The translations under genes and the position numbers were made by a program. A model generated the notes under the pieces. The model had not been told where the DNA came from, ran no database searches, and worked only from the letters and a program-made list of their open reading frames with translations. This document shows, in pieces, positions 51,846 to 62,100 of a DNA stretch of 64,000 bases. The DNA comes from Hydractinia symbiolongicarpus (lineage: Eukaryota > Cnidaria > Hydrozoa > Anthoathecata > Hydractiniidae): the NCBI RefSeq assembly GCF_029227915.1, contig NC_079886.1:18390501-18454500 (forward strand), read 5' to 3'. Within the stretch, counting starts at the first letter, position 1, and every line of letters starts with the position of its first letter.

Positions 51846-53096
51846 TTAATACGTTTTAATCCATACATGGCTTTTCGGGGGGTCTTGTCACAGGAACATA
51901 AAATAACATTGAGCCACAAGTAGATATAAAGCGAATTCTATGCTATGCCCTGAAAAGTGAACTCGTCAGCTTTGTTGACTTCAAACTTACATCCAGGAGA
52001 GCTAGGAAATTCAAATTGGCGACATTAAATTTCCTAGTCATTTTAGAAATTTCTAATAGAAAACTTATGCGTTTTCTCTGTGTACTATGCACTGATAAAG
52101 ATACCTCAACATTCAATTCGACATGCTTTCCTTTTTTTTGGTAAAATTACTTTATTTTTGCGGAGATTAATTCCTCGACTTTCGCAAAATTTATCCATAT
52201 TCGCAAAAATTTGACCACGCCTGAAAGGTGAAATCCCAAAAATAAATTACATATTTGCTAAAATTAATATTCGCAAAACTTGTTTTTTTTTGTTTTCTCT
52301 TCCAAAAAATAAAAACAAAAATATTTATGTCAGGAGAATTTAACTAAATAATCTGGTCTGTAAATTAAACGGTCGGCAAAATAGACTTTACAAACAAATA
52401 AATTTCTACAAAAGTTTAATCATATTAACGTTTTTTTCAAAGAGTTGTCACATTTTCCTTACTAACTTAAACAAATACCATTACAAAACACTATTTCTTA
52501 TTCTTTGTTTTTATTAGGATACATACTTGAAAAAGGTTCACACTTTTGGTTGTTTTGTGTTCTTTATTCGTTAGTCAACTTTTTTGATATTAAGATTTAA
52601 TTTTTGTACTGAGCCTGTAAAATCTTGTAAAATAATGATTGACACAAATGAACGACAAATGTTGTTTTTTTGGCTCCTAATAACTAAACAAAATTATGAT
52701 CACAAAGAAGAATATATAAAAAAGGTCTAAGTACAGAAATAAAAAAGTAGAAGCCTGGGTACAACTCGTACCTAACCGTTTATAGAGCTTGTTGAAACTC
52801 TTTGACAGAAATACCTATTTATTTCTTCCCTTTTTGAATTTTCGATGCCTTAAATGTCATCTAAATCATTCTTATAAGTTTTTATCCGATTTTTAAATTT
52901 GCGCATGCGCAATCGTATATCATTGTTCTACTGTTCAATTTTTTTAACTTCTAACTTTATACAACAATAAACCTTTCAATTTAATATACTTTTTTAAAAA
53001 AATCAATAGGAAAACTAGTTGTTATCATAAATCTAACAGGCGCCTACTTAACTGGTTATTCAAGATTTCTTCCAACTAAAAAATGGCAAAGTTGAA
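51846..53096. other. Spacer downstream of the PGGHG-type gene
   Basis: AT-rich. It includes TTCGCAAAA-type repeat blocks at 52150-52290. TTTATT at ~52818 (AATAAA on the minus strand) is a possible polyadenylation signal ~275 bp after the stop codon of the minus-strand glycosidase gene. Confidence 0.35.
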
Positions 53097-56000
53097 TCAG
53101 AATAAACAACAACAAAATACATATGCAAGCGCTATGTGTAAGACACTAGCCGAGTTCGATAAAGAGAACGATTTGGAACCATGCAGTTTGTGGACAATTA
53201 TTCCCTTGCACACATGAGCAGGCTTTTCTTTAACTACCTGTTTTAAATGTTGCTTATCAATCCCCACGTACAGATATCCGCTAGGTGCTTCTTTTAAGAC
53301 ATCCACAGTGCAATCTTGACCGGATTTGCTGTTACTTACACTGAGTCTTATCGAAAACGCATTGTACTTTATTCCGTTTAGATCAAACTGTGTGGAGTTT
53401 GGAGGTACACGTAGGTTGAAATGTAAGCCGTCAGGTTTAGATCTTACCCCAGCGTAACCATACATAAGAGACTGAAGAAATCCGCCGGCTGCCGTAATAA
53501 AATTTATGGCTCCACGTCCATGTCGGATTTCACTCCACATTTTAAACGGCCCTTGTATATTATCATAATTTCTTCCAAACGCTTCCACAGCTTGGTTTAT
53601 ATCCCCAATTTCTAGCCATCCTATTGTAAACATAGAGTGAGTCATGGCCGGTCCGTTGAGCGTTGTGACATTTTTGTAAAATATAAGATCGTTCTTCTTC
53701 GTTGATGCACTCATTGGGAACATTAAAGGAAAATTGGCAAGAATAACGTCGGCTTGCTTCACAACACTTCCTGCCCTCGTCACATCAAATCCTTCGAACT
53801 CTGGATGATAGTCTAGTTTGCTATCATAAGGCAAATATATCTTCTGCTCAATATCTTTCCAAGCTGATGGTATTTTTTGCCCAACCAAAGGTCCAAACTT
53901 CAATGCTAGACCAATGTTCAATTTAGCAATTACATTGGTGTAAAATGAATTATTAACTGGATATTGATATTCATCTGGAGGCATGACGTCATTAATAACA
54001 TACACATCATCTGGTTTATTATACACAACACGAGATGCCCAGAATTGTGCTGTTTTGAGTATAATTGGAAATCCGTATTGTTTCATCCACTCCAAATCAC
54101 CTGTAGCAAGATAGTATTGGTTCACAGCAAATGCAATATCTCCTGTTATATGGATTTCATTTCTTCCGTACACCTCGAATGGACATACTTCGTACCCAGT
54201 CAGTGCACTCTCCCAAGGAAACATTGCGCCTAAACAGTAGAGCAAAATTGTATAAAATTAAAACATGTAATTAAAAATATGAAATAAAAAGCACAACATT
54301 TGTAACTTTTATCATTGTTTTAACCGAGATAAATAACTAACTTATTTTACTGACAAAATTCATAAAAGCGGAGATTTTATTTCCCCAAAACTCAACTGTC
54401 GATGGTTCTTAAAGACTACGATAAAAAAATAAAGAGATCGATGACTAAAAAACATTAACCGGGACATTTTCATCTTATTTTGGCAAAACGAAAAATTAGG
54501 TTATATTTTGAAGAATTTACAAGACTAGTCGTTAGCATATGGAATATTCCACGGACATTTTCCCGTCGATATTTCCCTCATCAATATTTCTCGCATCCTT
54601 TTGTCTAGTAGCATGAAGTGATGCGGAAAGACACAGAATATAAGCATTATTACGGAGATTTGTTGTTAGGCCGCGTAAACAAATTTACAAACCATCGTAC
54701 AATTTCTGGTCCTCAGATTTTTGCCCGTTGTGCATGTCGTGCATGTTTAACACAAAGTTGTAATTTGATTGCCATTTTGAACAATATTTTTGTATGGGTA
54801 TTATTATAGACTAGTCGGTGGCCCGTCTTTTATGTACCGCATTTCGTTTGTCTCGCTACTTGCGGTACTATTTTGCGCAGAGGCAGACAGAATACGGCTA
54901 TTATTACAAAAAATCTAGATGCGTTAAAACATTACTAAACATCTCACGCATAAATAACCAAAACTGAGTAGCAGAAACTGTTAACCTACTGTTCGTGTTT
55001 AGACAGTAAAACTAATTACAATAGTGTTGGTGCAGATCTGATACATTGGTACAACATTGTGTTGCTGTTGTGTTTGATGGTTGTTGCGTTAAACTCAAGT
55101 CAGAGCTACAAAGATTATCAGGTTAGTCACATATTTCGCCTTTTAACACTGGTAGCAGAGGGTGTACTAACCTGTTAAAGATGGCACACTACAAAGCCCC
55201 ACTGACACGTGGTGATAACACTGATATGTGTTATGAGAACTGGAAAAGAGAAGATTTTTTTGACTTTGATTGGTCAAGCACGAGAAGAAAATATAGAGAT
55301 GGAACTTCAAGTTTTAAGTTCTGATGATGGTGTTAAGGAACTCCTTGTATCTTAAGGACTCGCACCATTCAGCTTATGAAGCATATGAAAAGTTTGAAAA
55401 ATTTTGTAGACCTTCATCAATAGCAATGAATGATCAAATTATTGAGTTTGAAACAACAAGCTCAAGAATTACGACATGGAATTACCCGAAGGAGTTTTAG
55501 CTTACGGTTCCATTAACAGTTCAAATATTTCGGAAAGTCATAAGCAGCTTATTAGAGCGACTTTGACAGAACTAAAATACACCAAAGCCAAAGAGCAGCT
55601 AAAAAGATTTTTAGTGATCCTTCAAATTTTATGACTGGTCAAGGTCGACTCTGGGTGTACCAAAACAGTTTGTGGCAAAGAATGGTTGCAATGTTATCTG
55701 AACACATTGAATAATAGAGAGTTAAAGTCTGTGATTGAATGAAAAAGTGCAACAATATTCAAGTTTGGAAGTGGTAAACATGTGACATCTGTTAAAAAAT
55801 GTCACCTTATCTACGATAATTGCTGGACGAAGCGTGATGTTATCCACAGATGTGGTACAGATACCATTACCCTTATTACTAAGCAAGGAAACTTTGAAAA
55901 AGGCAAAAACTAGACTTTGCTACCGATAAAATAATTATTTTTAACACAGATATACCAGTTTCTTTCAGTTCCTGTGGTCATTACTAGGAAGAGTTGGCAA

Positions 56001-57983
56001 GTTCAAAGAAGGAGACATTACAGAAGAAGCACTTACGATATGTAATATTTTACAACAGAAACACCACTGCAGAAGAAGGCTGCTGCAGTCAAACTTCATC
56101 AGTCATCCTAATAGTTCAAGACTAAAACAGTTGCTGATAGATGCAAATATTAATGATGCTAAGATCTTTAATCGTCTTGATGAGCTTGAGCATTCCTGCC
56201 AAAATTGTTTGAAATACAAAAAGCCAAAGCCAACCCCGATTGAAGTTTTTCCAATGGCAAGACGATTCAATGAAACAGTAGCATGAGATCTGAAAGAATG
56301 GTCAGATTCGCCAAAGGTTTGGTTCTTAGTTGACCATTTTACTCGCTACAGTACTTCGTGCGTCATCAAAACAAAAAGGAAAGAAGAAATAATCAAACAA
56401 ATATAGATTTCCATATTTGGTTCTACTGAAAAATTTCTTGTCAATAACGGCGGAGAATTTGAGTATTAAAAACCTTTCGCCGTGGTGGGCTCCATTAATC
56501 TCAAGTTAGTGATGTGTAAATAGTGTACATAAAGATTGAAGAAAAGTGGGGAAGATTGTTAACCTACTGTTCGTGTTTAGACAGGAAAACTAATTACAAT
56601 AGTGTTGGATGGGGTTTTTGTTCTGTTTGGTGCAGATCTGATGCACGTTGGGTTGCTGTTGTGTTGCTGTTGTGTTTAATGATTGTTGCGTTAAACTCAA
56701 GTTGGAGCTACAAGGATTATCAGGTTAAACACATATTTCACCTTTTAACAGAAACCATGAATTTTTTTAAAATTACCTTTAAAACCATATTTCTTTGCAA
56801 TATTTTCGGCTGCCGTTAGCCTATTAAATCGGTACTCGAGTAAAGTTTTTGCAAGATTTGGAAACAACATTAGTAATGGCGGATACATCCAAATATCTTG
56901 GTCCCAAAATACATGTCCAAAGTATTCCTCCCCTCCTGCTAAACCTCCAGGACTTAAGCCATGCTTCCAATCCACTCGTAGCGATGATAAAATGTTATAC
57001 AAACTGGAATATATCGTCTGTGATAAGTACAAATTTCCTGCCAATGATATATTCGCATTTTTCCATAAGTTCTTCCAAGCCTTTTTATGTTGTGTATAGA
57101 GATCTTTACGTTGAGAGACTTCTTGCCAAAGTTTCAACGCGGACTGGATTGGATTGTCTACTTCCAAAGAAGTGTAGATAACTGTTGTAAATCTAAAAAC
57201 TTGAAGTGATTTTGAATTGTTGATGCGCACAACTGGTGGAATTTTGCTCCAAACAACGGCAACTTCCGTTTTAGAAATATTAGCAATCTCTGTTTGATTT
57301 ATTTTACCGACTATTGCCTTATAAGGACAATTTGATTCATTCAACGAACATCCATATGGTGCGAAGTTAATATCTACAGTTTTATTGCCAAAATTATTTG
57401 ACAGCTGCAAGTCAAATGATATGTTGGATAGAACTGAAATGTCATTAACAATAACGTTTTTTAAATCTCTGTGTGCATACACTCGCTGCTCGATGTTTAC
57501 GTTGTCGTTATCGAACCATTGCTGAAACACACCATGTTGCACATCAAGCGCAAAACTTCGAACACCGCTCTGATTAAGAGTAAAATTAATAGCCACTGTG
57601 CTGGGTATCCGTGCTCTGTGTGTATGGTTTAAATAGTAATTCCTTGGCAAAGCGTAGATATTAGTAATCTTCTTACGTTTATCGTGCCAACTTGATAATT
57701 TTTTATCTTTTGAGTACGTATTACTTGCTGAGTACCAACTCGGCCTAACATTAGCGTCACCGTTATAAACACCACCAACGTGAAGTTCATCGCTCATAAT
57801 AAACGTTGCGATGTAGCCATTCCCAACAGCAGGCATGCAACGAGTGCCCGAACAATGACTTTGAGTTTCGTTTACCGGTAAATTAGTAGTAAACAGACAA
57901 GTCGGTGAGTTTATTCTGCGTTCACATGCCGTCCAAATGAAGTTAACATTTAAAAGTACGACATAAACCTGAAACAAAAACAT
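53097..57983 (-). CDS. PGGHG: PGGHG-type GH65 glycosidase, two exons, 779 aa
   Basis: Protein-glucosylgalactosylhydroxylysine glucosidase family: removes glucose from Glc-Gal-hydroxylysine on collagen-type proteins. Exon 1 is 57983-56777, exon 2 is 54229-53097. The donor GTAATT and acceptor GTTTAG rejoin codon GGC, giving YGFKGAMFPWESALTGYEVC, continuous with the family pattern (G-x-RFPWESA). Visible landmarks: SPGGLAGGEEYFGHVFWDQD (candidate Asp near 361-363), GRNEIHITGDIAF (candidate acid Glu near 427), YTNVIAKLN, EFEGF, VKQADVIL, GPAMTHSMFTIGW, and MWSEIRHGRGAINFITAAGG (third candidate catalytic Glu). The human enzyme is ~737 aa with catalytic Asp and two Glu. The N-terminus is a signal peptide (MFLFQVYVVLLNVNFIWTAC), there are many N-glycosylation sites, and the C-terminus (SNSASVLHIALAYVFCCCLF) looks like a GPI-anchor signal. 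Confidence 0.92.
54808..54875 (+). repeat. Dispersed repeat TAGTCGGTGGCCCGT, copy 1
   Basis: CTAGTCGGTGGCCCGTCTTT, then GTACCGCATTTCGT and GTCTCGCTA, matches in order the reverse complement of 58195-58275 (ATTCGGTGGCCCGTAGTT, GTAACGTATTTCGTG, GCCTCGCTA). Two copies in opposite orientation flank the glycosidase exon 1. Confidence 0.6.
54979..55148 (+). repeat. 5' LTR of copia-like element
   Basis: 170 bp, TG...CA. Relative to the 3' LTR it lacks ~23 bp (GATGGGGTTTTTGTTCTGTT region) and carries a few other differences, so the insertion is not recent. Confidence 0.85.
55150..55161 (+). promoter_or_regulatory. Primer-binding site, initiator tRNA-Met
   Basis: TGGTAGCAGAGG lies one base after the 5' LTR and is complementary to the CCA end and acceptor stem of eukaryotic initiator tRNA-Met (ending CCTCTGCTACCA). 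Confidence 0.8.
55181..56480 (+). pseudogene. Remnant gag-protease-integrase region of the LTR element
   Basis: A short gag start opens with ATG at 55181 and stops after ~46 codons. Further gag-like pieces (SAYEAYEKFEKFCRPSS near 55370) and a middle region with GSGKHVTSVKKC follow in shifting frames. An integrase zinc-binding remnant (paired His, then CQNCLKYKKPKP near 56200) precedes an integrase core with WFLVDHFTRYSTSCV (first Asp near 56330). The second catalytic position reads VNNGGEF, i.e. Asp to Asn, followed by a stop. It is clearly non-functional. Confidence 0.75.
56557..56750 (+). repeat. 3' LTR of copia-like element
   Basis: 194 bp, TG...CA, with a GTTGTGTTGCT duplication not seen in the same form in the 5' LTR. 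It ends 5 bp plus ~21 bp before the glycosidase exon 1 boundary. Confidence 0.85.
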
Positions 57984-59106
57984 GATTTATTAAATTTCTG
58001 CGTGTTCGCCTCCTTCCTTCCTTATAAAAAAGTTCTTAAAATAAAACAAACTTTAGCCAAGTATGTTATTTTTCATAATATACCACTAAGCCTGGTTTCT
58101 ACTTACCAAGAATAATCTACGCGGAACAGCTTATTGATCGCGTGGAGGCATAAAAATACAGTACAAAAATCTCTTTAATATTGCGTGAAATGATACCAGA
58201 TTAGCGAGGCACACGAAATACGTTACATAAAGAACGGGCGAACCCGCAGATTTAACTACGGGCCACCGAATAGTTTCATATCACAATACTCAACTTCTTG
58301 TCTGTGAGCAAGAGATGGTAGGCGTTGGTAGCGTCGGGTGAGTTACCGTGGATTTTCGTGACGGGTAAATTGCCGTCAATTTCCACTGGCTTACGACTAG
58401 TATGTTTAAATTTGCCGTATATACCGTAAACACTTACAGAATAAGGCGTTCGAAGCGTGTAATAGAATATTAGGTTTGTCTTTTTTGTCTTTATTTTGTT
58501 GTAAAAAGCTTTTTTATGTTTTTGTAAATTTCCCCTCGACCTTTGTTCTAATTTCATACTTGCGTTTCATCCCTGGCTTTCTCGGTCGGTTCGGCCAGAG
58601 GGTAATAATTGAGAACAAGTGTACTCAGAAAGTACGGTACAAAATAGTAATCAATTATTTTTTTCTAATACACCTTTCCCGAATTTATTTTCTTTGATGT
58701 GCCGCAGCTCTTTCTCAACTTTTTTAAAGAAAATGAATTTAATTTTTGAAATCCTCGCATAAAAATTGCTAAATCTTGAAATTTTCATATTCATACATGA
58801 AACAAACAATCTGCTACAACAGTTTTTTTTTGTACTAAATAACCGTTGCTCGAAGATGAGGCTTATTAGTACAAGTCAAAAAATAAGGAGGCATAAGTTG
58901 CTTACAACAACTTATTTTTACTTTCATAGTTTATTACGTTAATTTTATTTACTCTTTGATCACATGTTTACTACCCACGTGATAAAAACTGACGTAATAA
59001 TATCCAAAACGAACTGACGTCAAATATAATCAAACAACATAACATACATCGATACATTCTTGACGTTCTTTTTAACAAACAAACACATGCGACTTTTAGG
59101 GCAAAC
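57984..59106. promoter_or_regulatory. Divergent intergenic region between glycosidase and QRICH2-like genes
   Basis: 1.1 kb head-to-head spacer that must hold both start regions. A TAGTCGGTGGCCCGT-type repeat copy lies at 58195-58275 (minus). No clear TATA or initiator is recognisable; it is AT-rich. Confidence 0.4.
58195..58275 (-). repeat. Dispersed repeat TAGTCGGTGGCCCGT, copy 2
   Basis: The minus strand reads CTATTCGGTGGCCCGTAGTT... then GTTCTTTATGTAACGTATTT and GTGCCTCGCTA, parallel to 54808-54875 in the opposite orientation. Confidence 0.6.
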
Positions 59107-62100
59107 ATGTTAGCTGAAGACGTTGATATCACCCTCGAGAACTTGCTTGAATTGGCTCTCGGTACTCCAGAGATTGGTGCCGTTAATTTTAACTTCCTTT
59201 ATGAAGTGATAAGCGAGATACTTAAACATTTAGGTAGGTTCTTAACAGATTTAGTTTTTGTGTAATTGTTTGGCGTCTTGTAAAAAGTGTTAGTTATAAG
59301 CCTTTTTAAATTCCATCAAGCGTTTTTGGAACTGTGGTGGAAGTAAAGAAATAAATACAGGAACCACAGATGTGGAGTATTTTTAACGGATTTGCCTCAC
59401 ATTAGCAAACTTAGATTTCTTTAATTCCGCGTCCTACACAAAATTTTGCAGTTTTGGATTTTTGGGCTGTCATAATCTAGTTTTCAGTTTTGTGGGTGTT
59501 GTACTTTTAGTAACGGGATAATATTGAAGGCGAGAACATATCGAATCGTCGTCAATAATTTTCGACTTTTTCCTGTTTGCAATCTTAGTAAAATCTTAGT
59601 ACAATCTCTGTACAATCTCGGTACAGTCTCAGTAAAATTTTTTTTTAAGACTCTTCACCTCAGACTCTCAAGAAAATAGGACAAATGTTCGAGAAGAGAA
59701 AAATTAGCTTGCGAGCCACACAAGGGATCGGTGTGCGATTTTTGACAGAGGAGAAATCTTGACATAATACCTTACCGAGGGAAAAAAGTCACCTAAGGAA
59801 ATTTTAGTCACTTGTCCCGACGAATTTTTTAAATTAGCTTATTTCTTCTTTAACTTAAAAACTTTAACAACCTTCAATTTCTAAGTAAACCCTCACTAAC
59901 AAGGTGAACTATAGTGCCTCACAGGAGAAGACACCAATAAAATGAGGTTTATACATGTCAACAATTCCATAAAAAAATGGGGAAATAGTTTTTTTCAGGG
60001 AAAAACCTAGGAAAAGTTTTGGTCGGAGCAAAAAGAAGTCGAGAAAAAGTCTTTGTCGGGGATTAAATAATCGGTGAAAAATTTTGGTCGGGTGCAGAAA
60101 AGTCGGGGCAAAATTTAGTCGGGGAAAATTTTAGTCACCCCCTCAAAAAAATTAGTCACTTTTCCCCGACTTTTTTCCCCGATAAGGTATTTAGTGGGCA
60201 GGCTAACTAACACAGACAATAGGTGGTACATAAGATCAAATGGAGAAATAAGCTAAGAAACCCAGCGTTGATTCTCTTTACCATAAACATTGATAAAAAA
60301 CGGTAAATTGAAAGAGAAAAAAAGTTGCGGGCGAGTTTGCTGTGGTGGAAATACTGGCCACGCGAGTTGATTGATTGCAACTTTCCGGGTAGAAAGTATT
60401 TGCAAAAGACACCTTTGTGGTTCAGTTTTACCGCGAAATTCTTGCATTTCGCATTGCAGTTCTTCAAAATTTTTCCTCTAGTTCCGACTGTAAATTTTGC
60501 GCTATAGAAACATTTTAAGGGGAAAATTTTTTCTTTTTACTGCTGACCTTAATTTTTGCGGGAATAAACGTTAAAATTTTTTGCTAAAAATTGAAAAAGG
60601 CGCAAAAGTTTCTTCAACAAACACTTTCTTCCCCTAAGTGTGTTGTTTGCTCACGTGGTCAATGTCGCGAAAACACTTTTCTTTTTTAATGTTTCGGACG
60701 TACTTTACAAAGGTAAGTTTAGGCAACCTCGTCCCCAGGGCTCTTTTATGCCTATGATATTCTGACCGGACGGCCAGAACAACCTGGGGACGAGGTTGTA
60801 AGTTTAAGTACACTTGCAAAAACGCTTGTAAATAACTTCCTGCGTAGATAAAAAGTTGGTAAAAAATATTAACAACTAACCAATTTAATCAAAAACACTT
60901 GCTTAAAATTGGTACAGGTCTTTTTAAAAAAGAGAAGTATGTAGTTAAAAATATAATTCCAGTCCCTTTCGGACCCTGTGTTTCCTATGAATCTATGAAT
61001 TTCATTGATAGCCGTTTTTACCCCCATATGGTCCTGCTTTTATACCTGCCAGAATGTGCGCCCAAATTAAAAAAAAAATCAAACTTTCGTAAACTTATGT
61101 AAAGTTTTACAAGTCATCTACATGCAGTAGATAACATTTTTAAAAACTGGGCAAGTAGTGTAACGCTATTTCGAAATATCGCTTATTTTTAAATGAAATC
61201 AACACCGTATTTAACGCCCCTCTCTAATTAACGCTCATTCCATATTTTATGTAACGCGGGTGTTTATTAGAATTTTAAACTTAAATCAAATAAAGACAAT
61301 ATTTGGACGAAGTGTGTAAGCGTTTATTATTCAGGAAATAAAAAATCAGTCGTGATATTTCAATCGGCACATGCCCTAGCAGTTCTTTGTCAGTGCTTTC
61401 TTAAGAAAAGAAAATCTATTACTTGAAAGTTTTAATTGCTTTTAATAAACGCCCACTCCCTAATTAACGCCACTCTCCAATTAACGTACACCCTAAAATA
61501 TCGAAAATACATTACACGCCCAGGGCGTTAAATAGAGAGAATATGGAATGTTGACATATTGATTTCATTTATTTACTTTTATTTCTTCTTTTGAAGGCAT
61601 CTCTAAAAAGCATGCGAGAATAACTCAAGAGGTTGATTATCGCCTGATTGAAGCGTTGCCACGTCGAACTAGTGATCATAACCCAAAGAAAAATGTATCG
61701 ATGGATTCAGTTGCGGAAGCTCCACAAACTACCAGTATAACATCACCAGTAAATATGACCGATGTCGTAGCCGATAGTAAGGATGTGACAATGAATGCAG
61801 ATGATCCTGAAAAGAACATCAGCAAGGAAATGCCGGCTAAAAAATCATCATCGAGCAAGACGGTTGTAACAAAGCCAAGTAAAAGTGGTGAAGATATAAA
61901 AGACCGTCGTTTGTCCCAAGTGACACCACTTCCTGTTCCTCCTACGCAACGAAGAAGTTCTATCGTGCATTCGCGGAGAAGTACATACACCGGACAAAGA
62001 TTGTCTCTTAAGCCAGGAGATTCAATTAACCAAGACATATCCATTGTAAACAGGTATTTCTCTTGTGTAGAAAATTTTAGATATCTAAATCAGAACTATT

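Larger units (their letters stand above)
54979..56750 (+). mobile_element. Internally deleted, decayed copia-like LTR retrotransposon
   Basis: Two LTRs, 54979-55148 and 56557-56750, both start TGTTAACCTACTG and end CCTTTTAACA. The element is flanked by a 5-bp target duplication GAAAC (54974-54978 and 56751-56755). A primer-binding site TGGTAGCAGAGG (55150-55161) matches the 3' end of initiator tRNA-Met, and a polypurine tract GAAGAAAAGTGGGGAAGA precedes the right LTR. The internal 1.4 kb retains gag-like, protease-region and integrase pieces with stops and frameshifts. RT and RNase H are missing. Integrase placed upstream of the missing RT, plus the Met PBS, suggests the Ty1/copia order. Confidence 0.85.
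54230..56776. other. Single intron of the PGGHG-type gene
   Basis: 2.5 kb intron that contains a decayed LTR retrotransposon in the opposite orientation (54979-56750) and, near 54810-54870, a dispersed TAGTCGGTGGCCCGT repeat. The insertion sits 26 bp from the exon 1 donor. Confidence 0.8.
59234..61596. other. First intron of the QRICH2-like gene
   Basis: 2.4 kb intron with two MITEs (59766-60191, 61208-61534), a mini-foldback (60723-60799), a short array of ATCTTAGTA/CTGTACA-type units at 59584-59640, and a TTGCG-type repeat near 60550. ORFs at 60207-60467 and 60899-61102 are not supported by any domain. Confidence 0.65.

Noticed and set aside
54618-54809. 63-codon plus-strand ORF upstream of the LTR element
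   Set aside because: It overlaps a dispersed repeat, has no domain, and lies in an intron antisense to the host gene.
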